From assembly GCA_033765305.1 (NCBI GenBank), contig JANRID010000050.1:1-64000 (forward strand): a stretch of DNA of 64,000 nt, in the 5' to 3' direction. Source of the DNA: RDXT01 sp033765305 (GTDB taxonomy: Bacteria > Bacteroidota > Bacteroidia > J057). The translations under genes were made by a program, and so were the position numbers. Below the pieces are notes generated by a model, which ran no database searches, was not told the DNA's origin, and saw nothing but the letters and a program-made list of their open reading frames with translations. Of the stretch, positions 40,701 to 49,260 are shown piece by piece; position 1 is the stretch's first letter; each line of letters starts with the position of its first letter.

Positions 40701-42311
40701 ATGGCACTGCCTTACTACCTCTCCCTGACCGACGAGTACAGCTCCCAGCAGCGCCGGCTCAGCTGGCTGCTGCACAGCAGCGGGCGGCTGCCCGCCGCAG
40801 CTTTGTCAGCCGCGCTGCGCGCCGTGCTGCGCCCGGTCCTGCCCGGCCGTGCAGCGGTCGGTGCCGGATACCTGCACAGCCCCGGCGGGGCGTCCGAAGC
40901 TGTAGATCTGCTGATCTACGATCCGTCGCTGCCGCTGTGGTATCAGGAAGGGGATTTTGTGGTGGTGCGGCCGGAAGCGGTGCTGGGCATGATCCAGATC
41001 GTGCCGGAGCTGCTCGCAGAGTCGCAGCTGCAGTATCCGCTGGAGCAGCTTTCGGCTGCCTCCGCCGAAGTAAGCCGCCGCCGGCCCGGCAGCAAGCCCT
41101 GCTTTGCCGCAGTATTCGCGGCCCACGCCCAGGATATGGACCCGTCGGCGCTGCTGCGCATGCTGCAGCTCCAGCGGCTCAGCCAGCCTGAAGGCGTGGT
41201 AACCCATGTGGCGGCCGGGGCGGAGCTGTTCATGGCCTGGCAGCAGCCCGATGCCGATACCGAGCACCCGGTGGGCGACTGGGAGCTGACCCGTTTCGAG
41301 CCCGGCCCGGGCAGCCGCGCCCTGGCGCATCTGCTCCAGGCCCTGCACGACAGCTTCCTGATGCCGGTCCAGCCGGTCCAGCAGCCTGCGGCGCCCCGGA
41401 TGCCGGAAACGCCCGCCGCGCCGCAGCCGGTGCAGGTGGCGCAGGCACCGGTGGAGCCGGTCCGCCTGCCGGAGCCTGTGCTGCCGCAGCCCGAACCGCC
41501 TGTCATGCGCCAGATTCCCGAACCAGAGGCGGAAGCCCTGCCCGAACCGGTGCCCGTTGCGGTGCTCACGGCAGAAGAGCCGGTCCGCCTGCCGGAGAAA
41601 AAAGCGCCGCGCACCTCCGAGCGCCGCGCCGCCAACCATCAGGATGCCGCAGGCAATACCCCGCTGCACCTGGCCGTGCTGGCCGGAGACGAGGTGCAGA
41701 CAGCCAATCTGCTGGAAGAAGACGCCAATCCCAACCTCAAAAACAAGGAAGGCGATACCCCGCTGCATCTCGCAGCCCGGATGAACCGCATCCAGATTGC
41801 GGAGCTGCTGCTCATCGGCGAAGCCGATGTCAACGCCCGCAACTATGTGTACGCCGCACCGCTTCACGTGGCCGCCGAGCACAACCACGCCGCGATGGTG
41901 CAGCTGCTCCTGGGCTACCGCGCCGAAATCGAGGCCCGCAACAACCGGGGCAAAACACCCCTGCACGTGGCCGCCATTGCCGGCAGCCTGGAGGCCGCTG
42001 AAGCCCTGATTGCCCAGGATGCCGACCTGGAAGCTACCATGGAAAAGGACATGCAGCCCCTGCACCTGGCTGCCTGGTACGGCCACAGCGGAATGGTTGA
42101 TCTGCTGATCGGCCGGGGCGCCGACCGCAACGCCGCCAATGCCGACGGCAATACCGCCCTGCATTTCGCTGCCTTCAATGGCCAGGTCAAGATCATCAAG
42201 CTGCTGATCAACCATCAGGCCGATATGGGCGTGCGCAACGCCGCCGGGATCACCTACCTCCAGGGCCTCAACGAAGGCTACAGCGGAGAAATGATCAAGG
42301 TGCTGGACTGA
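40701..42311 (+). CDS. Ankyrin-repeat protein with N-terminal DUF6602-like domain
   Basis: The 536-residue protein starts with a domain at about 43-115 (LRPVLPGRAAVGAGYLHS and VDLLIYDPSLPLW) that resembles DUF6602, a nuclease-fold-like family. The usual EVK of such folds is not seen; the matching position reads IQIVPEL, so a catalytic role is doubtful. A long proline, glutamate and valine linker follows (about 213-300). The C-terminus has seven ankyrin repeats (about 315-536; GNTPLHLAVLAGDEV, GDTPLHLAARMNRIQ and so on). Ankyrin repeats bind proteins. No signal peptide. The gene stands alone. The linker, with repeated PVQP and PEP motifs, is a sign of a flexible tether. Confidence 0.75.
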   Translation: MALPYYLSLTDEYSSQQRRLSWLLHSSGRLPAAALSAALRAVLRPVLPGRAAVGAGYLHSPGGASEAVDLLIYDPSLPLWYQEGDFVVVRPEAVLGMIQIVPELLAESQLQYPLEQLSAASAEVSRRRPGSKPCFAAVFAAHAQDMDPSALLRMLQLQRLSQPEGVVTHVAAGAELFMAWQQPDADTEHPVGDWELTRFEPGPGSRALAHLLQALHDSFLMPVQPVQQPAAPRMPETPAAPQPVQVAQAPVEPVRLPEPVLPQPEPPVMRQIPEPEAEALPEPVPVAVLTAEEPVRLPEKKAPRTSERRAANHQDAAGNTPLHLAVLAGDEVQTANLLEEDANPNLKNKEGDTPLHLAARMNRIQIAELLLIGEADVNARNYVYAAPLHVAAEHNHAAMVQLLLGYRAEIEARNNRGKTPLHVAAIAGSLEAAEALIAQDADLEATMEKDMQPLHLAAWYGHSGMVDLLIGRGADRNAANADGNTALHFAAFNGQVKIIKLLINHQADMGVRNAAGITYLQGLNEGYSGEMIKVLD

Positions 42312-42320
42312 GTTCTCCCT

Positions 42321-42788
42321 TCAGGGCTTCAGGTCTGAAGGCTTGGGCTTCTGGAAAGGCGCCGGCAGGTGGATGAGGGGCGGCTCGGCCTGTTCGAGCA
42401 GCTCCTCCAGATCGGCCAGCTGCAGCTCCAGCGCGCGGGTCGAGATCAGGATTTCCCAGAAGGAAACCAGCAGCGAGGCAATCATCAGCCCCAGCGATGC
42501 GGCGAAAGCCCACTGCGCCGGGAGCGCTGCGTCGAGAAAGAGCAGCAGCATGCTGGCCACTGCGGCCATGAGCGCGCTGATGCCCAGCGCCTGCATGGTC
42601 CGGATCAGGCGGATGCGCCGCCGGAAATTGGCGATCTGCCGCAGAAGGCGGGGATCGGGCTGGCTCCGGTAGCTGGCTTCCATGCTCCGCACCAGGTTGG
42701 CCAGGGCCAGAAACCGGTTCGTAAAGGCCAGCATGAAGAGCGAGATCGACGAGAAGATCAGCGAAGGTACCGTCAGGTTGAAGTCCAT
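42321..42788 (-). CDS. DUF2721-like membrane protein
   Basis: The 155-residue protein has three hydrophobic helices: LIFSSISLFMLAFTNRFLAL (about 10-29), ALGISALMAAVASMLLLFL (about 67-85) and FAASLGLMIASLLVSFWEIL (about 94-113). The first helix, with NRF in it, and LVRSMEA after it, fit DUF2721, a family of unknown function. The C-terminus is proline-rich. It lies between the ankyrin gene, which converges with it, and metF, which diverges. Confidence 0.7.
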   Translation of the reverse strand: MDFNLTVPSLIFSSISLFMLAFTNRFLALANLVRSMEASYRSQPDPRLLRQIANFRRRIRLIRTMQALGISALMAAVASMLLLFLDAALPAQWAFAASLGLMIASLLVSFWEILISTRALELQLADLEELLEQAEPPLIHLPAPFQKPKPSDLKP

Positions 42789-42907
42789 GGCGCAAATATC
42801 GCAGGGAATTCCGGAGGGGGAAAATTAGGAAATTGTACCCGCAGGCCTGAACTTTGGCTGCCGCTTTGCCTGTACAGCGGCTTTGCCAATCTGAGAACCT
42901 GCCGGAC

Positions 42908-43864
42908 ATGCATGTAGTCGACCTGTTGCGCGAAGTGAGGCAGCCGACCTTCAGCCTCGAAATCATTCCGCCCCGCCGCGGCAGCCACATGAAGCAGATC
43001 CACGACGCCATCGAGTCGGTGCTGCCCTACAAGCCGCCCTTCATCGATGTGACGAGCCACGCCGCCGAGGCCGTGTGGGAGGAAATGCCCGACGGCTCCT
43101 TCAAACGCAAGGTGAAGCGCAAATCGCCCGGAACCTTCGGGCTCTGCGCCGTGATCAAGTACAAATACAATGTCGAGCCGGTGCCGCATGTGCTCTGCGG
43201 CGGTTTTACCCGCGAGGAGACGGAAGATGCGCTCATCGAGCTCAATTACCTCGGCATCGAGAATGTGCTGGCCATCCGGGGCGACAAGCTGCAGCACCGG
43301 GCCATCCCCCAGGACCGCAGCACAAACGTCTACGCCGTGGACCTCGTGCGCCAGATCGGCGACATGAACCGCGGCCGGTACATGGACGACCTCATCGACG
43401 CGGCACGCACCAATTTCTGCATCGGCGTTTCCTGTTACCCCGAAAAACACTTCGAGGCCCCCAATCTGTCCTTTGATCTCAAGGTCCTCAAGGACAAGCA
43501 GGATGCCGGCGCGCATTACGCCGTGTCGCAGATGTTTTACGATACGGACAAGTTTCTCCGCTACGTCGAGATGGCCCGCAAGGCCGGGATTACCATCCCC
43601 ATTCTGCCGGGCCTCAAAATCATGACCTCGCGCTCGCAGCTGACGACGCTGCCTTCCGTCTTCCATATCGACATCCCGGAAGAGCTGACCGACCGCATGC
43701 TTGCTGCCCGGAACCGTGCCGAGGAAATTGAAACCGGCGTGGACTGGGCTTACCGCCAGTGCCTCAAACTCATGGATGCGGGGATCAACTATCTGCACTT
43801 TTATGTGATGCAGAATACCTCGCCATTCGTGAAGCTGATGGACAGGATCCGTGTAAAGGTATGA
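42908..43864 (+). CDS. metF: Methylenetetrahydrofolate reductase
   Basis: From ATG 42908 the protein has 318 residues. It is a TIM-barrel FAD enzyme. SLEIIPPRRG (about 15-24), YVD-like FIDVTSHAAE (about 47), HVLCGGFTREE, NVLAIRGDKL (about 120), CYPEKHFEA and SQMFYD (about 207) are conserved MetF blocks. It reduces methylene-THF to methyl-THF for methionine synthesis. The in-frame ATG at 42854 would add 18 non-homologous residues. It is convergent with the ExbD-like gene, whose stop is 22 bases away. Confidence 0.95.
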   Translation: MHVVDLLREVRQPTFSLEIIPPRRGSHMKQIHDAIESVLPYKPPFIDVTSHAAEAVWEEMPDGSFKRKVKRKSPGTFGLCAVIKYKYNVEPVPHVLCGGFTREETEDALIELNYLGIENVLAIRGDKLQHRAIPQDRSTNVYAVDLVRQIGDMNRGRYMDDLIDAARTNFCIGVSCYPEKHFEAPNLSFDLKVLKDKQDAGAHYAVSQMFYDTDKFLRYVEMARKAGITIPILPGLKIMTSRSQLTTLPSVFHIDIPEELTDRMLAARNRAEEIETGVDWAYRQCLKLMDAGINYLHFYVMQNTSPFVKLMDRIRVKV

Positions 43865-43886
43865 CAGCCAGGCGTTTGCGCCGACT

Positions 43887-44330
43887 TCACTGGGTGACGA
43901 TCACCGCCTGGCCGTGGTTGAGGGAGATGATCCGCATCGCGTAGGCGACGGACTCGAACTCAGCCTGCTGGGCTACGCGCAGGACCACCACGCCTTTGCC
44001 CACAGGTGCGCGCCGGATGGCGTCGCTGATGAGCAGCACCAGCTCTTCGCGCTGGGCGAGGGCTTTGCCGTTCCAGCTGAACTGGCCGCCGGGGCCGATG
44101 CTCACGACATAAGGCGCCGATGCCGGCGGCAGGCCGCTGGCAGGCATCGAAACAGAGAAGGACTGCATGGCTTCGCCGCGTTCGGCGTCGCTGGCGAGCA
44201 CATAGTCGATTTCGGAGAACGCGCTGGTCCAGATCGGAGCCAGATTCTGGGCCTGGGTGCGGGAAACTTGCATCAGCAGCAGCACCAGGCCGGCGGAGAG
44301 GAAACGGAGGAGGGACTTGCCGGCTTCCAT
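43887..44330 (-). CDS. ExbD-like periplasmic protein with a signal-like N-terminus
   Basis: From ATG 44330 the protein has 147 residues. The start MEAGKSLLRFLSAGLVLLLM, then QVSRTQAQ, looks like a cleavable signal, in place of the usual ExbD membrane anchor. The C-terminal half (GPGGQFSWNGKALAQREELV, LLISDAIRRAPVGKGVVVLR, and a terminal VAYAMRIISLNHGQAVIVTQ) matches the ExbD/TolR periplasmic domain and aligns in layout with the exbD gene upstream. The aspartate that ExbD needs in its membrane helix for proton use is absent. It has its own -7 box. An alternative start at 44372 is nearer to that box but gives a longer N-terminus. Confidence 0.7.
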   Translation of the reverse strand: MEAGKSLLRFLSAGLVLLLMQVSRTQAQNLAPIWTSAFSEIDYVLASDAERGEAMQSFSVSMPASGLPPASAPYVVSIGPGGQFSWNGKALAQREELVLLISDAIRRAPVGKGVVVLRVAQQAEFESVAYAMRIISLNHGQAVIVTQ

Positions 44331-44390
44331 ATGAAAGGTATTACGGCGCAATGCACGGGTGATTCCGGACATTGCGCCGCAAATATACGA

Positions 44391-44398
44391 CGAAAACC
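44391..44398 (-). promoter_or_regulatory. TATATTTG -7 box before the ExbD-like gene
   Basis: On the minus strand TATATTTG is an exact TAnnTTTG match. It lies 61 bases upstream of the chosen ATG 44330. No TTG is seen at the expected -33 distance, so the promoter is provisional. Confidence 0.45.
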
Positions 44399-44425
44399 GC
44401 AGAGATGCCTGCTGCGCAATCGTCG

Positions 44426-44827
44426 TCATTCTTTTTTGGTCAGAATCACAATCTTGCCCTCATACTCAGCCACCAGGCCCATGACGAAGGCGGCATCGTC
44501 GAAGATGACCTTCTTGTCCACCCGGAGCGTGACGGATTTGGCGTCTTCTTCTGCGTCTTTGAGGGCCTTGCTGATGAGGTCGCGGAGCTCTTCGCGGTCC
44601 TTGAGCGGCTGGTCGCCCCAGTAGTACTGGCCGTCCACCGTCACGGTGACGTAGTTTTTGCCGGGACTGGGCTTGTCGGAGTTGCTGGTAGGCAGATCGA
44701 CCTGAATCGTGGCCTGTTTGACAAAGCTGGAAGTGAGCAGGAAGTAGATGAGCAGCAGGAACACCATGTCGGACATGGAGGCGAAGCTGAACTCTACGCT
44801 GGGGCGGTGACTGCGTTTGAGCGCCAT
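44426..44827 (-). CDS. exbD: ExbD/TolR-family proton-channel subunit
   Basis: The 133-residue protein has the canonical layout: a short basic start, then one membrane helix containing the essential aspartate (SFASMSDMVFLLLIYFLLTS). A periplasmic domain follows: VTVTVDGQYYWGDQPLKD, LRDLISKALKDAEEDAKSVT and LRVDKKVIFDDAA. ExbD works with ExbB to turn the proton gradient into force for TonB or a related partner. It lies 54 bases after exbB on the same strand and is followed by the ExbD-like gene. Confidence 0.9.
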   Translation of the reverse strand: MALKRSHRPSVEFSFASMSDMVFLLLIYFLLTSSFVKQATIQVDLPTSNSDKPSPGKNYVTVTVDGQYYWGDQPLKDREELRDLISKALKDAEEDAKSVTLRVDKKVIFDDAAFVMGLVAEYEGKIVILTKKE

Positions 44828-44881
44828 AGGGATGCAGTAGGTAAATTGCTGAAAATCAGGATATACGCATCAGGCTGCGCC

Positions 44882-45568
44882 TCAGTTGGCGGGCTCCTGC
44901 AGCAGGTCGATGAAGTCGGTGGAGGTAATCTCCATCTTCAGCACCACCTTGTTGATCATGGCCGTGAGGATGTTGTAGAAGAAGTAGGCCGGAATGCCCA
45001 CGATGAGGCCCGCAGCCGTGGTGATCATGGCCTCGGAGATGCCGCTGGCCAGATCGGTAGGGCTGGGATTGCCGCCGGTGGAGACGATGGAGTTGAAGGC
45101 GTCGATCATCCCCAGCACGGTGCCGAAGAAGCCGAGCATCGGGGCGGCACCGGCCACGGTGGCCAGCAGCGAGAGCCGCCGCTCCAGCCGGAAGACTTCC
45201 AGCTGGCCTACATTCTCGATCGAAGCCTCGATGTCTTTCAGGCTGGCCGTGCCCAGGCGGCTGATCCCCTTGTGGATCATGCGCGCGAAGGGGTTGTTCT
45301 GCGCTTCGCACAGCCCTTTGGCTGCGTCCAGGTTGCCCGAGAGCACATGCTTGCGCACCTGCTTCATCAGTTCCTCCGAGTCCGCATTGGCCTTGCGGAT
45401 GGTGAGATAGCGTTCGACAAAGATGAAAATGGCCATGACCAGCAGTGCGCCGATCGGAATCATCGTCCAGCCGCCGGCCACGATGGTGTCCCAGAGGGTT
45501 TTAGTGGCTACAGACGACGCAGGCGATGCCGGCACAGGAGAAGCAACAGTTTGAAGCAGGATCCACAT
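44882..45568 (-). CDS. exbB: ExbB/TolQ/MotA-family proton-channel subunit
   Basis: The 228-residue protein has three hydrophobic helices: TMIPIGALLVMAIFIFVERY (about 35-54), LLATVAGAAPMLGFFGTVLG (about 133-152) and MITTAAGLIVGIPAYFFYNI (about 182-201). GAAPMLGFFGTVLGMI and the cytoplasmic loop between helices one and two are hallmarks of ExbB. It forms the pentameric channel with ExbD dimers. It is the first gene of the minus-strand cluster. Confidence 0.9.
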   Translation of the reverse strand: MWILLQTVASPVPASPASSVATKTLWDTIVAGGWTMIPIGALLVMAIFIFVERYLTIRKANADSEELMKQVRKHVLSGNLDAAKGLCEAQNNPFARMIHKGISRLGTASLKDIEASIENVGQLEVFRLERRLSLLATVAGAAPMLGFFGTVLGMIDAFNSIVSTGGNPSPTDLASGISEAMITTAAGLIVGIPAYFFYNILTAMINKVVLKMEITSTDFIDLLQEPAN

Positions 45569-45587
45569 AGCGTAGGTATCAGGCCGG

Positions 45588-45617
45588 TAAAAATAGAACT
45601 ACCGGCGAATTTTTCAA
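45588..45617 (-). promoter_or_regulatory. Promoter of the exbB-exbD cluster
   Basis: On the minus strand TTG (45617-45615) is followed after 19 bases by TATTTTTA (45595-45588), one base from TAnnTTTG. It lies 20 bases before the exbB start. Confidence 0.5.
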
Positions 45618-45656
45618 CGAAATATTGCATTTCGGGTTGGTAGAATACCGAAAAAA

Positions 45657-45686
45657 CAGGGCGCCTTCCCGAAAAAAGGCGCCCTG
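45657..45686 (-). terminator. Intrinsic terminator of secDF
   Basis: CAGGGCGCCTT and AAGGCGCCCTG form a perfect 11-bp stem. On the minus strand TTTTTT (45656-45651) follows. It is 22 bases after the secDF stop codon. Confidence 0.85.
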
Positions 45687-45708
45687 AACCGGTGTTACAG
45701 CAGCATGA

Positions 45709-48700
45709 TCACGCTTTGGCGGGCGCAGGCTCCGGTGCCGGCTTCTTCCCCTTCAGCGTATCGAGCGCTACGGCGCTGGCTACGAAGATCGAGGAATAGG
45801 TGCCGAAGCCGATGCCCAGGATCAGCGCGATGACGAAACCCCGGATGGAGTCGCCGCCGAACACCAGCAGCGAAAACGCCGAGAGCAGCGTCGTAAACGA
45901 GGTCACCAGCGTACGGCTGATCGTCTCGTCGATGGCCATGTTGAATGCCTGGCTCAGTTCGATGCCCTTGTGCTCCCGCAGCTTCTCCCGGATCCGGTCG
46001 AAGACTACCACGGTATCGTTGATCGAGTAGCCGATGATGGTCAGAATGGCTGCGATGAAGGTCTGGTTCACCTCCACAAAGGGCAGATTCAGCACGCTCA
46101 GCAGCGAGAAGACCCCGAGCACGATGAGCACGTCATGGAAGAGCGACGCTACGGCCCCGAGACTGAACTGCCACTTATTGAAGCGCAGCAGGATATAGAG
46201 GAAGATCATCACCAGCGAGGCGGCCACCGAAAGCAGGGCTGCATTGCGGATGTCCGCTGCCACGGTCGGGCCCACGTCCTGGATCTCCAGCACCTCCGCT
46301 TTGAGCTGGCTGAAGTTCTGCTTCAGGCCGTCATGCATCTGGTTTGTAATCTGGGTGGTGGCGTCGCGGTCCGCTACGCGGTAGGAGGTTGTGATGAGCA
46401 CCTGGTTGTCCGACTGCAGGGTCTTGATGATCGGCTCGTTGTTGCTGAAGGCAGCCGTCAGGTCGCGGCGCATGGTGTTGATGTCCGAGTTGGAGAGCGG
46501 GGCGCGCGAGCCGTCCTGGTTGGTGAAGGCCACTTTGTACTGGCGGCCGCCCTGGAAGTCCACCCCGGTTTTGAATCCAAGGGTCAGCATCGACGCCAGC
46601 GCGATGACCGTCAGTATGCCGGATACGATGTAAAAGCTGCGCTTCCGCTCGGACATTTTCAGCTTCACATTGTCGAAGAGGCCCACCGTCCACGTGCGGC
46701 CGAAGTCCAGGTTGCTGGCGCCTCGGTTGGCGAAGTATTCCAGCATCAGGCGGGTGATGATCAGCGCGGAAATCAGCGAGGTCACAATCCCGATCATCAG
46801 CGCCACGGCAAAGCCCCGCACCGGACCTACGCCGAAGATGTACAGCACCAGGCCCGTGAGGAAGGTGGTGATGTTGGAGTCCATCACGGAGGAGAAAGCG
46901 TGCTGGAAGCCCGCTTTGACGCTGGCTTTCAGCGTTTTTTCATTGCGCAGCTCCTCCCGGATCCGCTCGAAGATCAGCACGTTCGCATCCACAGCCATCC
47001 CGATCGTCAGTACGATGGCCGCGATGCCCGGCAGCGTGAGCACGATGGTGAAGGCGGCGGAGCAGCCGAGGATGAAGAGGATGTTGGCAAACAGGGCCAC
47101 ATCGGCGATGAGGCCGGCGCGGTCGTAGTAGAGCCACATGAAGAGCATCACGATGACCACGGCGCCGATGAAGGAGAAGAGGCCGTTGTTGATGTTTTCG
47201 GCACCCAGGCTCGGGCCTACGGTTTCCTCGCCTTCGATGCGGGCCGGCACCGGCAGCTGGCCGGCCTTCAGCACGTTGCCCAGGTCTTTCGCCTCGTCGA
47301 TCGTGAAGTCGCCGGCGATCTGCGAGCTTCCGCCGCGGATGGCCTCATTCACCACCGGGTAGGAGTACACCATGTTGTCGAGCATGATGGCCACGTGCTT
47401 GCCCACATTGGCGCCTGTGATGCGCGCCCAGTCGGTGGCGCCTTCCGGGGTCATGTTCATGGTCACCACAGGCTTGCCGCTCAGCGGGTCGAAGTCCTGG
47501 CGGGCCGTAGCCACCTGGTCGCCGTCGAGCACGGGGCCGCCGTCATCCACAAGGGCCACCAGGCCGTAGGCGTCGGATTCGGGGCTCATGGCTTTGAATT
47601 CCCAGGCAAAACGCATGTTCGGGGGAACCAGGGCGCGCACGTCGTCGCGGCGGAAGATGGTGTTGATGGCGGCGGTATCCTTGGAGAGGGCGGCGCCTAC
47701 CTGCGGGGTATTGGAGCCGGCCTGGGCCAGGGCGTTGTAGTCGGCAGGCTGCAGCAGGGCAAAGAGCGGGTTCTCGCGGCGGAATTCCTCGCGCTTGCGC
47801 TCCTGCTCTTCCGGGGAAAGCTGGTCGAAAGGCGTCTCGGACGAGTCGCTGTTGACCAGCGCATCGGTGGAGGTGGTGCCGGCGCTGTCCGTGCGGGCGG
47901 TATCGGCCTGGGCGACGGACTGCGTGCTGTCGGCGGCCGTGGCGGTGGAATCCGCCGGGTTTTCGAGCGCTTTCAGCTTGGTGTTGATTTCCAGCAGCAC
48001 CGGATAGGCGTCGCGCCAGGAGTAGGTGGTGTAAAACTCCAGCTTGGCCGTGCTGCGCAGCAGGCGGCGCACCCGCTCGGGCTCTTTCACGCCCGGCAGT
48101 TCCAGGAGGATGCGGCCCGTGGTGCCCTGCTTCTGGAGGTTGGGCGACGTCACCCCGAACTGGTCGATCCGGGTCCGGATGATGTTGAAGGTCCGGTCGA
48201 TGGCGGATTCCGCTTCGCGGGTGAGGATGGTGGCCACCTCGTCGTCCGGGGTGCTGATGCTGATGCCCAAGTCTTCATCCGAAAACATCTGGCCGAGCTT
48301 GCGGTTGGGCTCCAGCTGTTTCATGCAGTCCACAAACAGGGGCACGAAGGAATTGGATTCCGTTTTCTGCTTTTCCTTGGCGCAGGCGAGCGCGCGGATG
48401 AGGCTGGAGTCGGACGGATTGGATGCCATCTGGCGGATCACGTCGTCCACCCCTACCTCCAGCGTCACGAACATGCCCCCTTGCAGGTCGAGGCCCAGGG
48501 TAAAGGAGCGTTCGACCGCCGTCTTGCGGGTGTCCATGAAGTCCTGGTCGGCCAGGAGCGCATCGTACTCGCGCTGGATGACGGAGTCGGCGGCGTTCCA
48601 CTGGGCTTTGTTGGGCTTGGCAGCCACGAGTTCCTGATACGCCTTCGTCACGCCGTTCAGCTTCGAGTCGGAGTTGAACTGCACAAAGGTGTAATACAGG

Positions 48701-48762
48701 TTGTAGGCGCAGATTGCCGAGAAGACAATCAGCAGAAAAATGACGGTATTCTTATTACGCAT
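45709..48762 (-). CDS. secDF: Protein translocase SecDF fusion
   Basis: From ATG 48762 the protein has 1017 residues. SecD is at the N-terminus: one membrane helix (TVIFLLIVFSAICAYNLYYT), FTLGLDLQGGMFVTLEVGV (about 85-103), the long periplasmic P1 domain, then five more helices (for example FIGAVVIVMLFMWLYY and VDANVLIFERIREELR). SecF starts near 690 with GVDFQGGRQYKVAF and repeats the helix pattern (NDTVVVFDRIREKLREHKG). The fusion is normal in Bacteroidota. It uses the proton gradient to help Sec export. A serine, threonine and alanine-rich insert is seen in the P1 domain (about 270-310). It is a single-gene unit with a terminator. The in-frame ATG at 48837 lacks family similarity. Confidence 0.95.
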   Translation of the reverse strand: MRNKNTVIFLLIVFSAICAYNLYYTFVQFNSDSKLNGVTKAYQELVAAKPNKAQWNAADSVIQREYDALLADQDFMDTRKTAVERSFTLGLDLQGGMFVTLEVGVDDVIRQMASNPSDSSLIRALACAKEKQKTESNSFVPLFVDCMKQLEPNRKLGQMFSDEDLGISISTPDDEVATILTREAESAIDRTFNIIRTRIDQFGVTSPNLQKQGTTGRILLELPGVKEPERVRRLLRSTAKLEFYTTYSWRDAYPVLLEINTKLKALENPADSTATAADSTQSVAQADTARTDSAGTTSTDALVNSDSSETPFDQLSPEEQERKREEFRRENPLFALLQPADYNALAQAGSNTPQVGAALSKDTAAINTIFRRDDVRALVPPNMRFAWEFKAMSPESDAYGLVALVDDGGPVLDGDQVATARQDFDPLSGKPVVTMNMTPEGATDWARITGANVGKHVAIMLDNMVYSYPVVNEAIRGGSSQIAGDFTIDEAKDLGNVLKAGQLPVPARIEGEETVGPSLGAENINNGLFSFIGAVVIVMLFMWLYYDRAGLIADVALFANILFILGCSAAFTIVLTLPGIAAIVLTIGMAVDANVLIFERIREELRNEKTLKASVKAGFQHAFSSVMDSNITTFLTGLVLYIFGVGPVRGFAVALMIGIVTSLISALIITRLMLEYFANRGASNLDFGRTWTVGLFDNVKLKMSERKRSFYIVSGILTVIALASMLTLGFKTGVDFQGGRQYKVAFTNQDGSRAPLSNSDINTMRRDLTAAFSNNEPIIKTLQSDNQVLITTSYRVADRDATTQITNQMHDGLKQNFSQLKAEVLEIQDVGPTVAADIRNAALLSVAASLVMIFLYILLRFNKWQFSLGAVASLFHDVLIVLGVFSLLSVLNLPFVEVNQTFIAAILTIIGYSINDTVVVFDRIREKLREHKGIELSQAFNMAIDETISRTLVTSFTTLLSAFSLLVFGGDSIRGFVIALILGIGFGTYSSIFVASAVALDTLKGKKPAPEPAPAKA

Positions 48763-48861
48763 GGAAAGATAAGTTCCTGTAAATGAGAAAATAAGACGTA
48801 ATGCTCGCTTCCGCGGCGGACGCGGAGCGGGGTGCATCTGGCAGGCAGCATGCAGGGCGGA

Positions 48862-49194
48862 TCAGGCGCCGGGGGCGCGGGGCGCGCAGGCCGGATCGAA
48901 GGGGCTGCGCCCGCAGGCTGCCGGCAGGGCAGGGGAGGGGCGGTCCGCTTCGGCGGAGACAAGGGGGAAAATGGACGGAACAGGCTGCGCAACTGCCTGA
49001 TGGTCATCTGCTTCTGCACTGAACACCGCCAGCGGCGAAGCAGCTTCGCAGCTTTGGGAATTGCGGGCCGCCACCTCGGCAATCACGCGGAAGTAATGGC
49101 GGTAGAAATCCTGCTTGTTCAGTTTGAACAAGAGAATTCCCGCCAGCGGCACTGCCGCGACCGCGAGCCAGTAGGATGGGCGGAGCCGGATCAT
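48862..49194 (-). CDS. Small protein with N-terminal membrane helix, unknown
   Basis: The 110-residue protein starts MIRLRPSYWLAVAAVPLAGI, then LLFKLNKQDFYRHYFRVI. There is one membrane helix at about 8-25, with the remainder hydrophilic, acidic and proline-rich. A very good promoter lies just upstream, which supports a real gene. The -7 box ends nine bases before the ATG, so the transcript would be nearly leaderless. The C-terminus contains no known motif. It lies between secDF and the beta-lactamase-family gene, on the same strand. Confidence 0.5.
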   Translation of the reverse strand: MIRLRPSYWLAVAAVPLAGILLFKLNKQDFYRHYFRVIAEVAARNSQSCEAASPLAVFSAEADDHQAVAQPVPSIFPLVSAEADRPSPALPAACGRSPFDPACAPRAPGA

Positions 49195-49202
49195 CAGGGC
49201 AG

Positions 49203-49233
49203 CAAATATAGGAAACGGCTGCACAGCGTGCAA
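49203..49233 (-). promoter_or_regulatory. Promoter of the small membrane protein gene
   Basis: On the minus strand TTG (49233-49231) is followed after exactly 20 bases by TATATTTG (49210-49203). Both elements and the spacing match the Bacteroidota consensus. Confidence 0.65.
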
Positions 49234-49260
49234 GCGATTGGCAGATTGACGGAATCCGGA

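Noticed and set aside
45970..48786. A 938-codon open frame antisense to secDF
   Set aside because: It is a shadow of secDF codon bias: the reverse frame of a GC-rich gene is often open. It is rich in His, Gly, Val and Gln and has no motif or start signal.
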